A stretch of 64,000 nt of DNA from Clostridiaceae bacterium 14S0207 (GTDB lineage: Bacteria > Bacillota > Clostridia > Clostridiales > Clostridiaceae): contig CP026600.1 of the NCBI GenBank assembly GCA_003288255.1, positions 744,001 through 808,000 on the forward strand, in the 5' to 3' direction. Below, piece after piece: positions 17,752 to 26,967 of the stretch. Under the pieces are notes generated by a model. It was not told the DNA's origin and ran no database searches. It saw only the letters and a list, made by a program, of their open reading frames with translations. Within the stretch, counting starts at the first letter, position 1; the number at the start of each line of letters is the position of its first letter. Made by a program: the position numbers and the translations under genes.

Positions 17752-18300
17752 ATGAGAATACTGGCAATTCAAGGTAGTCCAAGAGTTAATAAAAATACAG
17801 ATATATTACTTGATAAGTTTTTAGATGGTATAAAAGATAAAAATGAAAAATGTAAGATTAATAAAATATTCCTACAAGAAAAAAATTTGCAATGGTGTAA
17901 AGCTTGTAATGCCTGTAAAAATAAAGAAATTGGACATTGTATTATAAATGATGATATGCAAGAAATATATCCATTAATTAGTGATGCAAACATACTTGTT
18001 TTAGCAACGCCAGTTTATTGGTGGTCAATGTCTGCACAATTAAAAACTTTTATAGATAGAATTTATGGATTAAGCAATAAAAAACAACTCAAGGGGAAAA
18101 AATGTGTACTTTTAATGACTTACGGAGGAGCATTACCTAATGAAGGACCTAGAATTGTAGAAGAGACAATTAAAGAAATTTGCAATTATATAGGATTAAA
18201 ACTTGTAGATGTATATGGGGTATGTACAGATGAGGAGGTGCAAGTTTCTGATAATCTTAAGGTCCAAGAGGAAGCTTATAAATTAGGATATAATATTTAG
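17752..18300 (+). CDS. Flavodoxin-like NAD(P)H-dependent FMN reductase
   Basis: 182 residues with the flavodoxin-like fold of the iron-sulfur flavoprotein/NADPH-dependent FMN reductase group. The FMN phosphate loop is GSPRVNKNTD, the second loop is ATPVYWWSMSAQLKTFIDR, and a CKACNACKNKEIGHC segment sits where Isf-type proteins carry cysteines. The four Cys are close but not in a standard compact 4Fe-4S pattern, so cluster binding is uncertain. It is likely a cytoplasmic redox enzyme. It stands alone, with GGGG before the ATG and a terminator behind. Confidence 0.85.
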   Translation: MRILAIQGSPRVNKNTDILLDKFLDGIKDKNEKCKINKIFLQEKNLQWCKACNACKNKEIGHCIINDDMQEIYPLISDANILVLATPVYWWSMSAQLKTFIDRIYGLSNKKQLKGKKCVLLMTYGGALPNEGPRIVEETIKEICNYIGLKLVDVYGVCTDEEVQVSDNLKVQEEAYKLGYNI

Positions 18301-18329
18301 AAAAAATTTATTTTAATATAAAAGAGATA

Positions 18330-18370
18330 AAAACTTAGAGTATTCTTTATTACACATTCTAAGTTTTTTT
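18330..18370 (+). terminator. Terminator of the flavodoxin-like gene
   Basis: AAAACTTAGA pairs with TCTAAGTTTT, followed by T, 29 bp after the stop. Confidence 0.75.
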
Positions 18371-18648
18371 ATTAAACTAATAAAATCTTAATAAAGATAA
18401 TTATTTAATGAATCTTATATACAAGATGGAATGGAAAAATACATAAGTAAAACTTAATTTTGTAGAATGTTAATTTTATAATATCAATAGCCAATGAAAT
18501 TAATGTAATTAATAATATTAATATAATAAGATGTTAGCTTACAATGTACCTATTATAAAACAAGGAATATATTATAATATATACTTTTAAATTAAGTATT
18601 ATAAGACTTTAGATGATTGCAGAATTGAAAATTAAAAACTGTAGATAA
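18371..18648. other. Intergenic AT-rich stretch before the second IS
   Basis: No reading frame, RNA gene or clear repeat is seen. It leads into the left end of the insertion sequence. Confidence 0.5.
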
Positions 18649-20306
18649 TTTTCTACATTATAATTAAAAATGTGGAAAAAAACATCACGACAAAAAGCCT
18701 TTTTGGAAAAAGGCATGCGTAGCATTTGAGCTGATATTTAGTTGTGGATATGTTAACTATACTACTATTTTAAGAAATTTGTTTAGACTTCTCATATAAG
18801 TAGGTTTATTCATAGCGTAAGCTACGATAACGTTTATAAGTTTAGATATAGCAGTTAAATATAAATCAGCACGCATGGTTATGATGTTTACTGTTCTCGG
18901 TTGTTCAATACATGGGTTAAACTTAAGAGAAGATATACATCTTTCAATAGATGTACGAATTGTATAATTTTCATCCCACTCTTTTGAGTTTCTTTGGACA
19001 CCGGGATAAAGTCTAAAATCTTTATCAGGATAAACATAAGTCATACGACCACTTTTGTTGTCAGTACAAGGGTTTTCACATGTATGATAACATTTACCTT
19101 TTTTATCTCTATGAGATTTTGGACATGTGAATTTAAATCTAAGACTTCTATTTTTACTTTTACAAGATCCTTCGGATTTAAATTCTTTTTTAGTTAGTGG
19201 GCAAAGAGGAATACCTTGGGTATTAAATTCTAAATCTCCGATTTTATTATTGGATTGATTACGAGAATTAAGAGGTATAAATACTCTTTTAAATTCTAAA
19301 TGCTTAAGTAAACCGAAATTATCATAACTATCAAATTCAGAATCACCTAAAAAAGTTTCAAATTTAAAATTAGAATTAGCTTTTAGGTTTTCTAAAAATG
19401 GGATAATTACTGGTTTTAGAGAAGCATTATCATAAAAATATTTTTGTTCTTCAGGGGTAATAAAATTTTTTTCATCTAAGGATTTGTAAAAATCTTCATC
19501 GAGAAACTTTATATTTAAGGGAATACCCCAGCCATTTGTTAAAAGACCAAATTTGTAAAAGTAGCCGAAATGCCCATTAACAAAATCTAATTTGATATTA
19601 GAATTAGCTTGTGCAAATTTAGGCATGTTCTTATATGCGGCAGCATAAGGATTAAAAATTTCTTTCTTTGTAGCTTTAGCATAAGATTTCTGCCTATTGA
19701 TTTCAGCTACAAGTGTTTTAGGATTATTTTCTTTAACTCTTGGTTTTAAGCCAGAAGTATCGTATATAATCATAGAATTAAGATTTTTCATAGGTGAATC
19801 ATTTGGAAGATCATTATTAATGTCTTCACAGATATCAATAACTTTAAGAGCCATTGAGTCAAATAAATTACTAAGATCACTTTCAAATGTAGTTTTAAAT
19901 CTACTGAAAAATGATTCATCAGGTACTGATTTGTAAAAGCCACAGAATTCTCTTATTTCAGTAGAAAATACAAGGAAAATTGTTAGTAAAACAGTAGTAG
20001 GTATATGAAATATTTGCATGATTAGTAGTGCTGATAATACAGAAGAAAGTTCATATTCCCTATCTTTCCCTAAGTCAGAATAATAGTGTTCTTTAAATGA
20101 ATTAGGAATAAAGGTATTAATATCAAAGTTATGAGCAAGTAACTCAATGAACCCTACGGGTTGTTTAGTAGTCATGTATTTTAATTCAGATACCTGTTCA
20201 AAAATATTTAGTTGTTTAATTTTATTAAGACAAAACATGTTTGTTCTCCTTCGCTATGATTTATTATTTTGTGTGGGAACATTTATTATTTCATAGTGGA
20301 GGAAAA
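18649..20306 (-). mobile_element. Insertion sequence with YREK-type DDE transposase (ends approximate)
   Basis: One full-length transposase gene is flanked by an imperfect inverted repeat with small gaps: TTTTCTACATTAT at 18649-18661 against TTTTCCTCCACTAT read from 20306 on the minus strand. Just inside or outside these points, both ends carry stem-loops with AAAGCCT stems: 18690-18713, and 20311-20336 with a second hairpin at about 20343-20365. I could not define a target duplication, so the limits may be off by tens of bases. Confidence 0.55.
18757..20238 (-). CDS. DDE transposase, IS4/IS5-superfamily type
   Basis: 493 residues, apparently intact. The three catalytic acids are in IIYDTSGLKP (about 156-165), FLGDSEFDSYDNF (about 319-331) and a C-terminal YTIRTSIERCISSLK. 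The last matches the Y-x2-R-x3-E-x6-K signature of the IS4 superfamily. A Cys-rich insert sits in CKSKNRSLRFKFTCPKSHR...CYHTCENPC before the last acid. The N-terminal region is helical and may bind DNA. It catalyses cut-and-paste of its own element. The subgroup (IS1182-like or other) is not decided. Confidence 0.85.
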   Translation of the reverse strand: MFCLNKIKQLNIFEQVSELKYMTTKQPVGFIELLAHNFDINTFIPNSFKEHYYSDLGKDREYELSSVLSALLIMQIFHIPTTVLLTIFLVFSTEIREFCGFYKSVPDESFFSRFKTTFESDLSNLFDSMALKVIDICEDINNDLPNDSPMKNLNSMIIYDTSGLKPRVKENNPKTLVAEINRQKSYAKATKKEIFNPYAAAYKNMPKFAQANSNIKLDFVNGHFGYFYKFGLLTNGWGIPLNIKFLDEDFYKSLDEKNFITPEEQKYFYDNASLKPVIIPFLENLKANSNFKFETFLGDSEFDSYDNFGLLKHLEFKRVFIPLNSRNQSNNKIGDLEFNTQGIPLCPLTKKEFKSEGSCKSKNRSLRFKFTCPKSHRDKKGKCYHTCENPCTDNKSGRMTYVYPDKDFRLYPGVQRNSKEWDENYTIRTSIERCISSLKFNPCIEQPRTVNIITMRADLYLTAISKLINVIVAYAMNKPTYMRSLNKFLKIVV

Positions 20307-20398
20307 TATAAAAGCCTAACGGCTAAAAAGTTAGGCGAATCAACGATTGTCAAATTTCGCAATCGATTAATTATAAGACTTAATAAGGAGGAAGATCC

Positions 20399-20878
20399 TT
20401 GTTTGAAAAATTAATATATATATTAGCCATAGTATTTACTATTTTTTCATTTTATAAAGATGATAAAAAGACTAAAGAGGCTCTTAAAGAAGCTATAAAA
20501 TCTTTTGAAAATATATTGCCTACAGTTTTATTTGTAATGTCTATTTTAGGAGTAATGTTAGCAATTTTAGATAAGGAATTTATAGCTAAATTAATAGGTG
20601 ATCAATCAGGAATTTTAGGAGTAATAATTTCTTCTATAATAGGTTCTATAACTATGATGGCTGGTTTTATAGCCTTTCCTTTAGGAGCCACATTAATAAA
20701 AAATGGAGCAGGAATGGCACAAATAGGAGCATTTATATCTACAATTATGATGGTTGGTATTTTAACTATGCCATTAGAAGCTAAGTATTTTGGTAAAAAA
20801 ATAACTTTTTTAAGAAATGGATTAGCATTTATGTTTTCATTTTTTGTAGCTTTAGTTATAGGAGTGATATTTAGATGA
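20399..20878 (+). CDS. First half of a split DUF318/ArsP_1-type permease
   Basis: 159 residues with about four membrane helices. It starts at TTG, chosen because a strong AAGGAGGAAGA site lies just upstream. The segment FIAFPLGATLIKNGAGMAQIGAFIST has the conserved P-x-G-x-x-L...G pattern of the DUF318 permease family (YraQ/ArsP-like), which is usually one protein of 300 or more residues with two similar halves. Here the halves are separate genes, and the stop overlaps the ATG of the next gene (ATGA). The substrate is unknown. The insertion sequence ends about 90 bp upstream and may have replaced its promoter. Confidence 0.75.
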   Translation: MFEKLIYILAIVFTIFSFYKDDKKTKEALKEAIKSFENILPTVLFVMSILGVMLAILDKEFIAKLIGDQSGILGVIISSIIGSITMMAGFIAFPLGATLIKNGAGMAQIGAFISTIMMVGILTMPLEAKYFGKKITFLRNGLAFMFSFFVALVIGVIFR

Positions 20879-21396
20879 AAATAATAAAAAGATATAAAAA
20901 TGTTATTATTATGGGAATAGTATTAATTTTATTAATTATATTTAAACCTGATTTTGGTAAGCATGCTATTAATATAACTTTTGATAATATATGGCAAATG
21001 TTAAAGGTTGTACCTCCAGTTTTTGTATTGATATCACTTATGGATGTATGGATATCTAAAGAGAAAGTTATAAAACACATAGGCTATGATTCGGGAATTA
21101 AAGGTATAATATTATCTTTTCTCTTAGGGTCAGCAACGGCAGGACCACTTTATGCATCTTTTCCTATAGCTAGAATGTTATTGAAAAAAGGAACTAAATT
21201 TTTAAATGTAATGATTTTTGTTGGATCTTGGTCTACGACAAAAATATATATGACTTTTATAGAAGGAGCTATTTTAGGATGGAAATTTACTTTAACAAGA
21301 TTTTTTACAGATATACTAGGAATAATAATAATGGCATTTATTATAGACAAGTTTGTTAATGATAAGGATAAAAATAAATTATTAGAGGAAGTTTGA
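20875..21396 (+). CDS. Second half of a split DUF318/ArsP_1-type permease
   Basis: 173 residues with about four membrane helices. The central GSATAGPLYASFPIARMLLKKG is the counterpart of the loop in the first half, giving the inverted two-part layout of the family. The start overlaps the preceding stop by 4 bp, so translation is probably coupled and the two proteins form one transporter in the membrane. Some homologues move arsenic compounds, but nothing here indicates that. Confidence 0.75.
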   Translation: MKIIKRYKNVIIMGIVLILLIIFKPDFGKHAINITFDNIWQMLKVVPPVFVLISLMDVWISKEKVIKHIGYDSGIKGIILSFLLGSATAGPLYASFPIARMLLKKGTKFLNVMIFVGSWSTTKIYMTFIEGAILGWKFTLTRFFTDILGIIIMAFIIDKFVNDKDKNKLLEEV

Positions 21397-21495
21397 TTTT
21401 CAGCATACAGTATCTCTAGCTTCTAAAAAGTAAATATTTCAATTATAATAAGAGAAATATTAGTTTTTTAGAATTTTTAACTTGGAGGAAAATAT

Positions 21496-22344
21496 ATGCT
21501 TAATAAGCTTACAGACAGAATTTATTATAGTGATTTTGTAGAAAAAGGTGATAGACCAGTTTTAGGATTAATTGTTGGAGATAAATATAGTTTAGTTATA
21601 GATGGTGGAAATTCAAGGGCACATGCACAAAAATTTTTAAATGAAGTTTCTAAGTTAGATATTTCACCATTGAAATATCTCGTACTTACACATTGGCATT
21701 GGGATCATGTTTTTGGTGTTACTACTATGGATTTAGTTAATTTGGTACAAGAAAAAACTAATGAAAAACTTAAATGGCTTAATACCCTAAAATGGACAAA
21801 TGAGGATATTGATAAAAGGGTAAAAAGAGGAGAAGAAATAGAATTTTGTAGTGAAAATATAAAAATAGAATTACCTAATAATCATAGATGTGTAGAGATT
21901 CCTTTAGCAGATATAGTATTTAAGGAAAATATAAGGATGGATTTAGGAGGAATAAATATTAATATAGAACACTTTCCTTGTGATCATTCTGATGATTGTT
22001 GCATCATACATGTAGAAGAAGAAAAAGTAGTTTTTTTAGGAGATGCTATTTATCTAGATATGTATAATGAGCCTTGGAGTTATAGTAAAGAGAAATTGTA
22101 CCCTCTTTTAGATAAGTTAGAGCAATATAATGCAAATTATTATATACCAGCTCATCATCCTAAATATACAAAGGAAAGTTTTAAAAATTTTTCTAGATAT
22201 ATAAAAGATATAGGAAATATAGTAGGCAAAAGTGTTGAATTAGAAGAATGTATAGAGAAATTCCAAAAAAGTTTTTGTAAAAAACCTACTGAAGAAGAAA
22301 TAAATGATTTAAAAGTTTTTATAGAAGGAAATAAAAAACTATAA
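21496..22344 (+). CDS. MBL-fold metallo-hydrolase
   Basis: 282 residues of the metallo-beta-lactamase fold. The metal-binding motif is THWHWDHVFG (HxHxDH) near residue 72. Further ligands are likely the His in FPCDHSDD, the Asp in FLGDAIYLD and the late His in PAHHPK. Such enzymes bind two Zn or Fe ions and hydrolyse thioesters, lactones or phosphodiesters, or act on small oxidised compounds. The substrate cannot be told. A good TTGGAGG site precedes the ATG. Confidence 0.88.
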   Translation: MLNKLTDRIYYSDFVEKGDRPVLGLIVGDKYSLVIDGGNSRAHAQKFLNEVSKLDISPLKYLVLTHWHWDHVFGVTTMDLVNLVQEKTNEKLKWLNTLKWTNEDIDKRVKRGEEIEFCSENIKIELPNNHRCVEIPLADIVFKENIRMDLGGININIEHFPCDHSDDCCIIHVEEEKVVFLGDAIYLDMYNEPWSYSKEKLYPLLDKLEQYNANYYIPAHHPKYTKESFKNFSRYIKDIGNIVGKSVELEECIEKFQKSFCKKPTEEEINDLKVFIEGNKKL

Positions 22345-22450
22345 AATAAAAAATTTATACACTAGGTATTATTAATTAGATTCTAGAGAAAACTATAATA
22401 GTAATTCTTATATTAAGTATTTAATTATTATAGTAATTGGAGGAATATAA

Positions 22451-22813
22451 ATGATTAATAAAATATCAAGTGTATCAATTTATGTTGAAGATCAAGAGAT
22501 TGCTTTAGAATTTTGGAAATATAAAATGGGATTTAAAGTTAAAAAGGATGAAAAAATGGGTGAAAATTTTAGATGGTTAGAAGTAGCGCCAGAAGGAGCA
22601 GAAACACCTATAGTATTGTTCCCAAGAGAAGATTCAATAATAAAAGATTTAAAACCAATTATAATGTTTGAATGCGATGATCTTGAAAAAACATATAAAG
22701 AATTAAGTGAAAATGGTGTAGTTTTTGAGGGAAAACCTATAAAAATGCCATTTGGTAAATTAACATATTTTCACGATGATTCAGGAAATAAATTCGGGTT
22801 AAAAGAAAAATAA
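22451..22813 (+). CDS. VOC-family (glyoxalase-like) protein
   Basis: 120 residues with the two beta-alpha-beta-beta-beta modules of the vicinal oxygen chelate fold: ISSVSIYVEDQEIALEFWKYKMGFKV at the N-terminus and MFECDDLEKTYKELSENGVVFEG ... THFHDDSGN-like ending (YFHDDSGNKFGL). Members include glyoxalase I, bleomycin-type resistance proteins and dioxygenases. Metal-site residues are not clearly complete, so no activity is assigned. Confidence 0.85.
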   Translation: MINKISSVSIYVEDQEIALEFWKYKMGFKVKKDEKMGENFRWLEVAPEGAETPIVLFPREDSIIKDLKPIIMFECDDLEKTYKELSENGVVFEGKPIKMPFGKLTYFHDDSGNKFGLKEK

Positions 22814-22820
22814 AGTAAAA

Positions 22821-22872
22821 ATAAAAGCTATGGAATATAAAATAGAATTTATATATTTCATAGCTTTTATTA
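22821..22872. terminator. Bidirectional terminator
   Basis: ATAAAAGCTATGGAATATA and TATATTTCATAGCTTTTAT form a long stem with one G-T pair between the VOC gene and the converging secreted-protein gene. Confidence 0.85.
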
Positions 22873-22897
22873 AGATTATTATATATCTATGTAAAAG

Positions 22898-23599
22898 TTA
22901 ATTTATTTTTATAATACCATTTTCATAAATTCTTCCTTTATCAACAGTACCACTGCCACCTGATTGTATCATACTAAGATCTTTAGAAATAAATTCATAA
23001 TATTCTTCATTAGTATTTTTACCTACATAAGGTTTTTTATTATCATCTGTAAAAAGAGTTATACCTAATCCTTGATTTTTGGAATTATTAGTATCAAGTA
23101 ATTTAAAACTAAATGTATAGTCATCTTTACTTACTGAATAAATATTATATTTGCCTTTATAATAATGAATATTTATATATTGAGAAGCCTTTATAAAAGT
23201 AAAAGCATGTTCTTTTGTAGGTTTAGAAATGGTAGGTTTATTTGGTGTTTCTTTAAGGGCATCTTTCCTTTCATTAGTTTTAACAACATTTGTATCGTTT
23301 ATTTTTTTTGTTTTAGATATAAGTGTTGAATTTTGTTTATTATTATGTAAATTATTTTTTGATACTTTAGAATTAATGTTAGTTTTGACTGAATTAATTT
23401 GTGAGGAGTTTGATTCTTCATAGTCAATGAATTTAATATCTTTATTACAATCATTTTCTATAGTTTTGTAATTTTGTTTTATTTTAGTATTATTTAAATT
23501 AGTATTTTTAGAAACTATATTTTTATAAATAAAGGTTCCTGCACATGAACTGATAATTACTACGCCTAAAATTATTAATGAAATCTTTCCTTTTGACAT
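22898..23599 (-). CDS. Unknown secreted or membrane-anchored protein
   Basis: 233 residues, not recognised. An N-terminal hydrophobic segment (ISLIILGVVIISSCAGTF) could be a membrane anchor or a lipoprotein signal with Cys at about 19. A long Asn/Lys/Ser/Thr-rich linker follows to about residue 130. The C-terminal domain (TFIKASQYINIHYYKGKYNIYSV ... GLGITLFTDDNKKPYV) looks beta-rich and may face the outside. AAAGGGG precedes the ATG. It is a single-gene unit. Confidence 0.7.
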   Translation of the reverse strand: MSKGKISLIILGVVIISSCAGTFIYKNIVSKNTNLNNTKIKQNYKTIENDCNKDIKFIDYEESNSSQINSVKTNINSKVSKNNLHNNKQNSTLISKTKKINDTNVVKTNERKDALKETPNKPTISKPTKEHAFTFIKASQYINIHYYKGKYNIYSVSKDDYTFSFKLLDTNNSKNQGLGITLFTDDNKKPYVGKNTNEEYYEFISKDLSMIQSGGSGTVDKGRIYENGIIKIN

Positions 23600-23773
23600 A
23601 AAAAAACCCCTTTGCTTTTTATTCTTATATAATTATACAACTAAGTTTACTGAAAAAAGTTACAATGAGGTAAAAAGGATTAAATGCTAATCATTACAGG
23701 TAATAAAAAAATCTAAATCTTAATAATAGAGATAAAGAACATTTAAAATTGTATTATGAAAGGGGATATAAAG

Positions 23774-23980
23774 ATGAGAAAAGTACAATATAATGTATCA
23801 GGTATTGTTAATTCTACAACAAAAACACAATTACGTAATGCTTTAGACAAAATAGAAGGAGTTCAAGAAGTATCAGTGGATCAAGGTAGAGCATCAGTAT
23901 GTGTTGGATATAATGAACCAGCTAATGAGGAAGAAATTAAAATGGCAATAGACAAAATAGAAGGTTGCGATATAGAATAA
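23774..23980 (+). CDS. HMA-like small protein lacking the metal-binding CxxC
   Basis: 68 residues with start at ATG 23774, chosen because AAAGGGGA lies upstream; an ATG at 23756 precedes that site. The pattern YNVSGIVN...TQLRNALDKIEGVQEVSVD...ASVCVGYNEPANEEEIKMAIDKIEG fits the ferredoxin-like fold of heavy-metal-associated (CopZ/MerP) domains. The usual MxCxxC loop is replaced by VSGIVNST. Only isolated Cys remain (VCVGY, GCDIE). It is probably not a standard copper chaperone. Confidence 0.75.
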   Translation: MRKVQYNVSGIVNSTTKTQLRNALDKIEGVQEVSVDQGRASVCVGYNEPANEEEIKMAIDKIEGCDIE

Positions 23981-23989
23981 TTAAAAAAT

Positions 23990-24024
23990 ATAAAAGCTCA
24001 GGATTTTTTTTCTTGAGCTTTTAT
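23990..24024 (+). terminator. Terminator of the HMA-like gene
   Basis: ATAAAAGCTCA pairs with TGAGCTTTTAT around a T-rich loop, 10 bp after the stop. Confidence 0.75.
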
Positions 24025-24182
24025 AAATTAATAAATTTTTACATAAAGTAATTTATTTTAGAAAAAGATAGTGATATAATAAAATCTTGTTAAAATATGA
24101 ACAAACACTTCAAAAATAAAATGAAATTTATAAAATATATAATAAAATTTGAAAATGTATAAATTTGAAAGGAAGTATGACC

Positions 24183-25172
24183 ATGAAGATTTTAGCATAT
24201 GGTGTAAGAAAAGATGAAATAGAAAGTTTTAAAAAATATGAAAAAGAATTCAATCATGAAGTTAAATTAGTAAAAGAACATTTTATTACTGATAATGCAG
24301 GACTAGCTAAAGGATATGAAGCTATTTGTGTTCTTGGAACTTCAGAAATTAATAGAGATGCAATGAGAATTTTAAAAGAATTAGGTGTTAAATATGTAGG
24401 TAATCGTTCAGCAGGAATTAATAATATAGATTTTAAAGCATCAAAGGAATATGGCGTAAGAACATATAATGTTCCAGCATATTCTCCAAATGCTATAGGA
24501 GAATTTGCTGTAACTTTAGCATTAGCTTTAACAAGAAATATTCATAAGATTATAAGAAGAAGTGATATACAAGATTTTTCCTTAAACGGATTGATTGGTA
24601 CAGAAATACAAAATCAAACCATAGGATTTATAGGAACAGGTAAAATAGGACTTAGTGCAATAAAAGCTTTTTCAGGATTTGGAGGCAAATTAATAGGGTA
24701 TGATATATATCCTAATGAAGAAGCAAGTAAATATATTGAGTATAAGACTTTAGAAGAAGTATTTCAAGAATCTGATATTATTTCTATGCACTGTCCTTTA
24801 ACAGAGGATAACAAACATCTTATAAATAAGAATACATTAACTATGATGAAAGATGGAATTGTGATAATAAATACATCTAGAGGTGCATTAATGAATACGG
24901 ATGATATAATAGAGGGAATTAAATTAGGAAAAATTGGAGGATTAGCAACAGATGTATATGAAGATGAAGAAGGAATATTCCATGCTAATCATAAAAATGA
25001 AATTATAAAAGATGAGAGATTCCTAGCTTTAAAATCTTTCCCAAATGTTATAGTAACACCTCATTGTGCCTTTTATACCGATGAGGCAGTAGATAATATG
25101 GTTAAATATGCTTTAGAAAATTTATATGAATTTGAAACTAAGGGTTGTTGTAAAAATGAATTAAATAAATAA
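24183..25172 (+). CDS. D-isomer-specific 2-hydroxyacid dehydrogenase (D-lactate dehydrogenase type)
   Basis: 329 residues from ATG 24183 (GAAAGGA about 10 bases upstream; upstream TTG and ATG codons fit less well). The Rossmann motif is GFIGTGKIG, and an acidic residue (YDIYPNEE) after it indicates NAD preference. The catalytic residues are Arg in NTSRGALM, Glu in DVYEDEEG and His in TPHCAFYT. The sequence is closest to D-lactate dehydrogenases (pyruvate to D-lactate) or to the aromatic-lactate FldH group. It is cytoplasmic and likely a fermentative NADH sink. Single gene. Confidence 0.88.
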   Translation: MKILAYGVRKDEIESFKKYEKEFNHEVKLVKEHFITDNAGLAKGYEAICVLGTSEINRDAMRILKELGVKYVGNRSAGINNIDFKASKEYGVRTYNVPAYSPNAIGEFAVTLALALTRNIHKIIRRSDIQDFSLNGLIGTEIQNQTIGFIGTGKIGLSAIKAFSGFGGKLIGYDIYPNEEASKYIEYKTLEEVFQESDIISMHCPLTEDNKHLINKNTLTMMKDGIVIINTSRGALMNTDDIIEGIKLGKIGGLATDVYEDEEGIFHANHKNEIIKDERFLALKSFPNVIVTPHCAFYTDEAVDNMVKYALENLYEFETKGCCKNELNK

Positions 25173-25186
25173 ATATATAGTTTTTA

Positions 25187-25227
25187 GCATGTTATTTTAT
25201 AAATTTATAGAATAACATGTTTTTTTA
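25187..25227 (+). terminator. Terminator of the dehydrogenase gene
   Basis: CATGTTATT pairs with AATAACATG, with further A-T pairing in the loop region, followed by a T run. Confidence 0.75.
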
Positions 25228-25446
25228 TTGTAAAAAAATAAAAACTTGTATAAAGTATAGTAAACTGCAATAAATTATATTAATTTCAAGTAAAATGAAT
25301 GAAAAACCTTCAAAATATTATTGTACTTACTTTAGAATATAGTGTATTATAAATGTGGTGAAAGAATTTATTCATTTAAAGATTTAATTAAGAAAAATGT
25401 GAAAAATTAAATAATTAAGATAAACTTATATTGGAGGGATTTTTTT

Positions 25447-26859
25447 ATGGATTACAGAATAGAAAGTGATTCAATAGGGGAAAAGCAAGTTCCTAAAGAA
25501 GTTTATTATGGGGTTCAAAGCTTAAGAGGATGTGAGAATTTTAAAATAACAGGACGTAAAATGCATACTGAATTTATAAAAGGTCTTGCAGCCGTAAAAA
25601 AAGCATCAGCAGTTACTAACTATGAATCAGGAGTTTTAGACAAAGATAAGGCTAATGCTATAGTTGAAGCTTGTAATGAAATATTAGAAGGAAATCTACA
25701 TGAACATTTTATAGTTGATCCAATTCAAGGTGGTGCAGGAACTTCAGCAAATATGAATGTAAATGAAGTTGTTGCAAACAGATCAGGAGAAATTCTAGGT
25801 GGAGAAAGGGGAGCTTATGATATAGTTCACCCTAACGACCATGTAAATATGGGTCAATCTACTAATGATGTTATTCCAACAGCTGGGAAACTTACAACTT
25901 TTAGATTACTTTGTAAGGTTGTAGATAAGTTAAGAGAATTAGAAAAGGCTTTAGAAGATAAAGCAAAAGAATTTGATGATGTTATCAAAATGGGAAGAAC
26001 TCAAATGCAGGATGCAGTACCTGTTAGATTAGGTCAAGAATTTAAAGCATATGGTTCAGCGATAAAAAGGGATATTAATAGATTAGAAAAAGCAAAAGAA
26101 GAAGTTAAAGTTGTAAATATGGGAGGTACTGCTATAGGAACAGGAATAAATGCTGATAGCAATTACTTCAAAAATATAGTTGCAAATTTAGCTAAAGTTA
26201 CAGGTGTAGATTTTAAACAAGCTGATGATTTAATAGATGCAACTCAAAATCTAGATGCCTTTGTTTCAGTTTCAGGAATATTAAAAACTTGTGCAGTAAA
26301 CTTATCAAAAATGTCAAATGACTTAAGATTAATGTCTTCAGGTCCAAGATGTGGTTTTGGAGAAATTAATCTTCCAGCAAAACAAAATGGTTCTTCAATT
26401 ATGCCTGGTAAAGTCAATCCAGTTATACCTGAAGTTATGAGTCAAGTTGCATTTAATATTATAGGAAATGATGTTACTATAACTATGGCGGCAGAAGCAG
26501 GACAATTAGAATTAAATGCTTTTGAACCTGTAACATTCTATAATTTATTTGAATCTCTTGATACATTAACTCAAGGAGTAGACACTTTAATTAAAAATTG
26601 TATTCAGGGTATTACAGCTAATAAAGAAAGATGTACAGAGTTAGTTGAAAACAGTGTTGGTATTATAACTGCAATATGTCCACATGTTGGATATAAGGAA
26701 GCTGCTAAAATAGCAAAAACGGCTATTAAAACTGGAGAATCTGTAAGACAAATAGCTATAAAAGAAGCTATTTTTACAGAGAAACAATTAAATGAGATTT
26801 TACAGCCTAAAGAAATGACAGAACCAGGTATAGCAGCTAAAGAACTTATGCATAAATAA
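25447..26859 (+). CDS. aspA: Aspartate ammonia-lyase (aspartase)
   Basis: 470 residues, typical aspartase size. Family motifs: IESDSIGEKQVP at the N-terminus, GGAGTSANMNVNEV, the THPNDHVNMGQSTND-like region (HPNDHVNMGQSTNDV), TGRTQMQDA-like MGRTQMQDAVP and the superfamily signature GSSIMPGKVNPVIPE with the catalytic Ser loop. It converts L-aspartate to fumarate and ammonia in the cytoplasm. Fumarase is the close alternative, but the N-terminus and DAVPVRLGQEF are aspartase-like. GGAGGG precedes the ATG. Confidence 0.92.
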   Translation: MDYRIESDSIGEKQVPKEVYYGVQSLRGCENFKITGRKMHTEFIKGLAAVKKASAVTNYESGVLDKDKANAIVEACNEILEGNLHEHFIVDPIQGGAGTSANMNVNEVVANRSGEILGGERGAYDIVHPNDHVNMGQSTNDVIPTAGKLTTFRLLCKVVDKLRELEKALEDKAKEFDDVIKMGRTQMQDAVPVRLGQEFKAYGSAIKRDINRLEKAKEEVKVVNMGGTAIGTGINADSNYFKNIVANLAKVTGVDFKQADDLIDATQNLDAFVSVSGILKTCAVNLSKMSNDLRLMSSGPRCGFGEINLPAKQNGSSIMPGKVNPVIPEVMSQVAFNIIGNDVTITMAAEAGQLELNAFEPVTFYNLFESLDTLTQGVDTLIKNCIQGITANKERCTELVENSVGIITAICPHVGYKEAAKIAKTAIKTGESVRQIAIKEAIFTEKQLNEILQPKEMTEPGIAAKELMHK

Positions 26860-26905
26860 AGCGTAAGTAATAAAACATAAAATATTATTAGAATTATATA
26901 AACCT

Positions 26906-26965
26906 AAAAAAGGCTATGTTAGAAAAGGCAAACAGATTCTGTTTACTTTTCACATAGCCTTTTTA
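26906..26965. terminator. Bidirectional terminator between aspA and the antiporter
   Basis: AAAAAGGCTATGT pairs with ACATAGCCTTTTT. Inside is a second stem (AAAAG...CAAACAG with CTGTTTACTTTT). It lies between converging genes. Confidence 0.85.
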
Positions 26966-26967
26966 TA

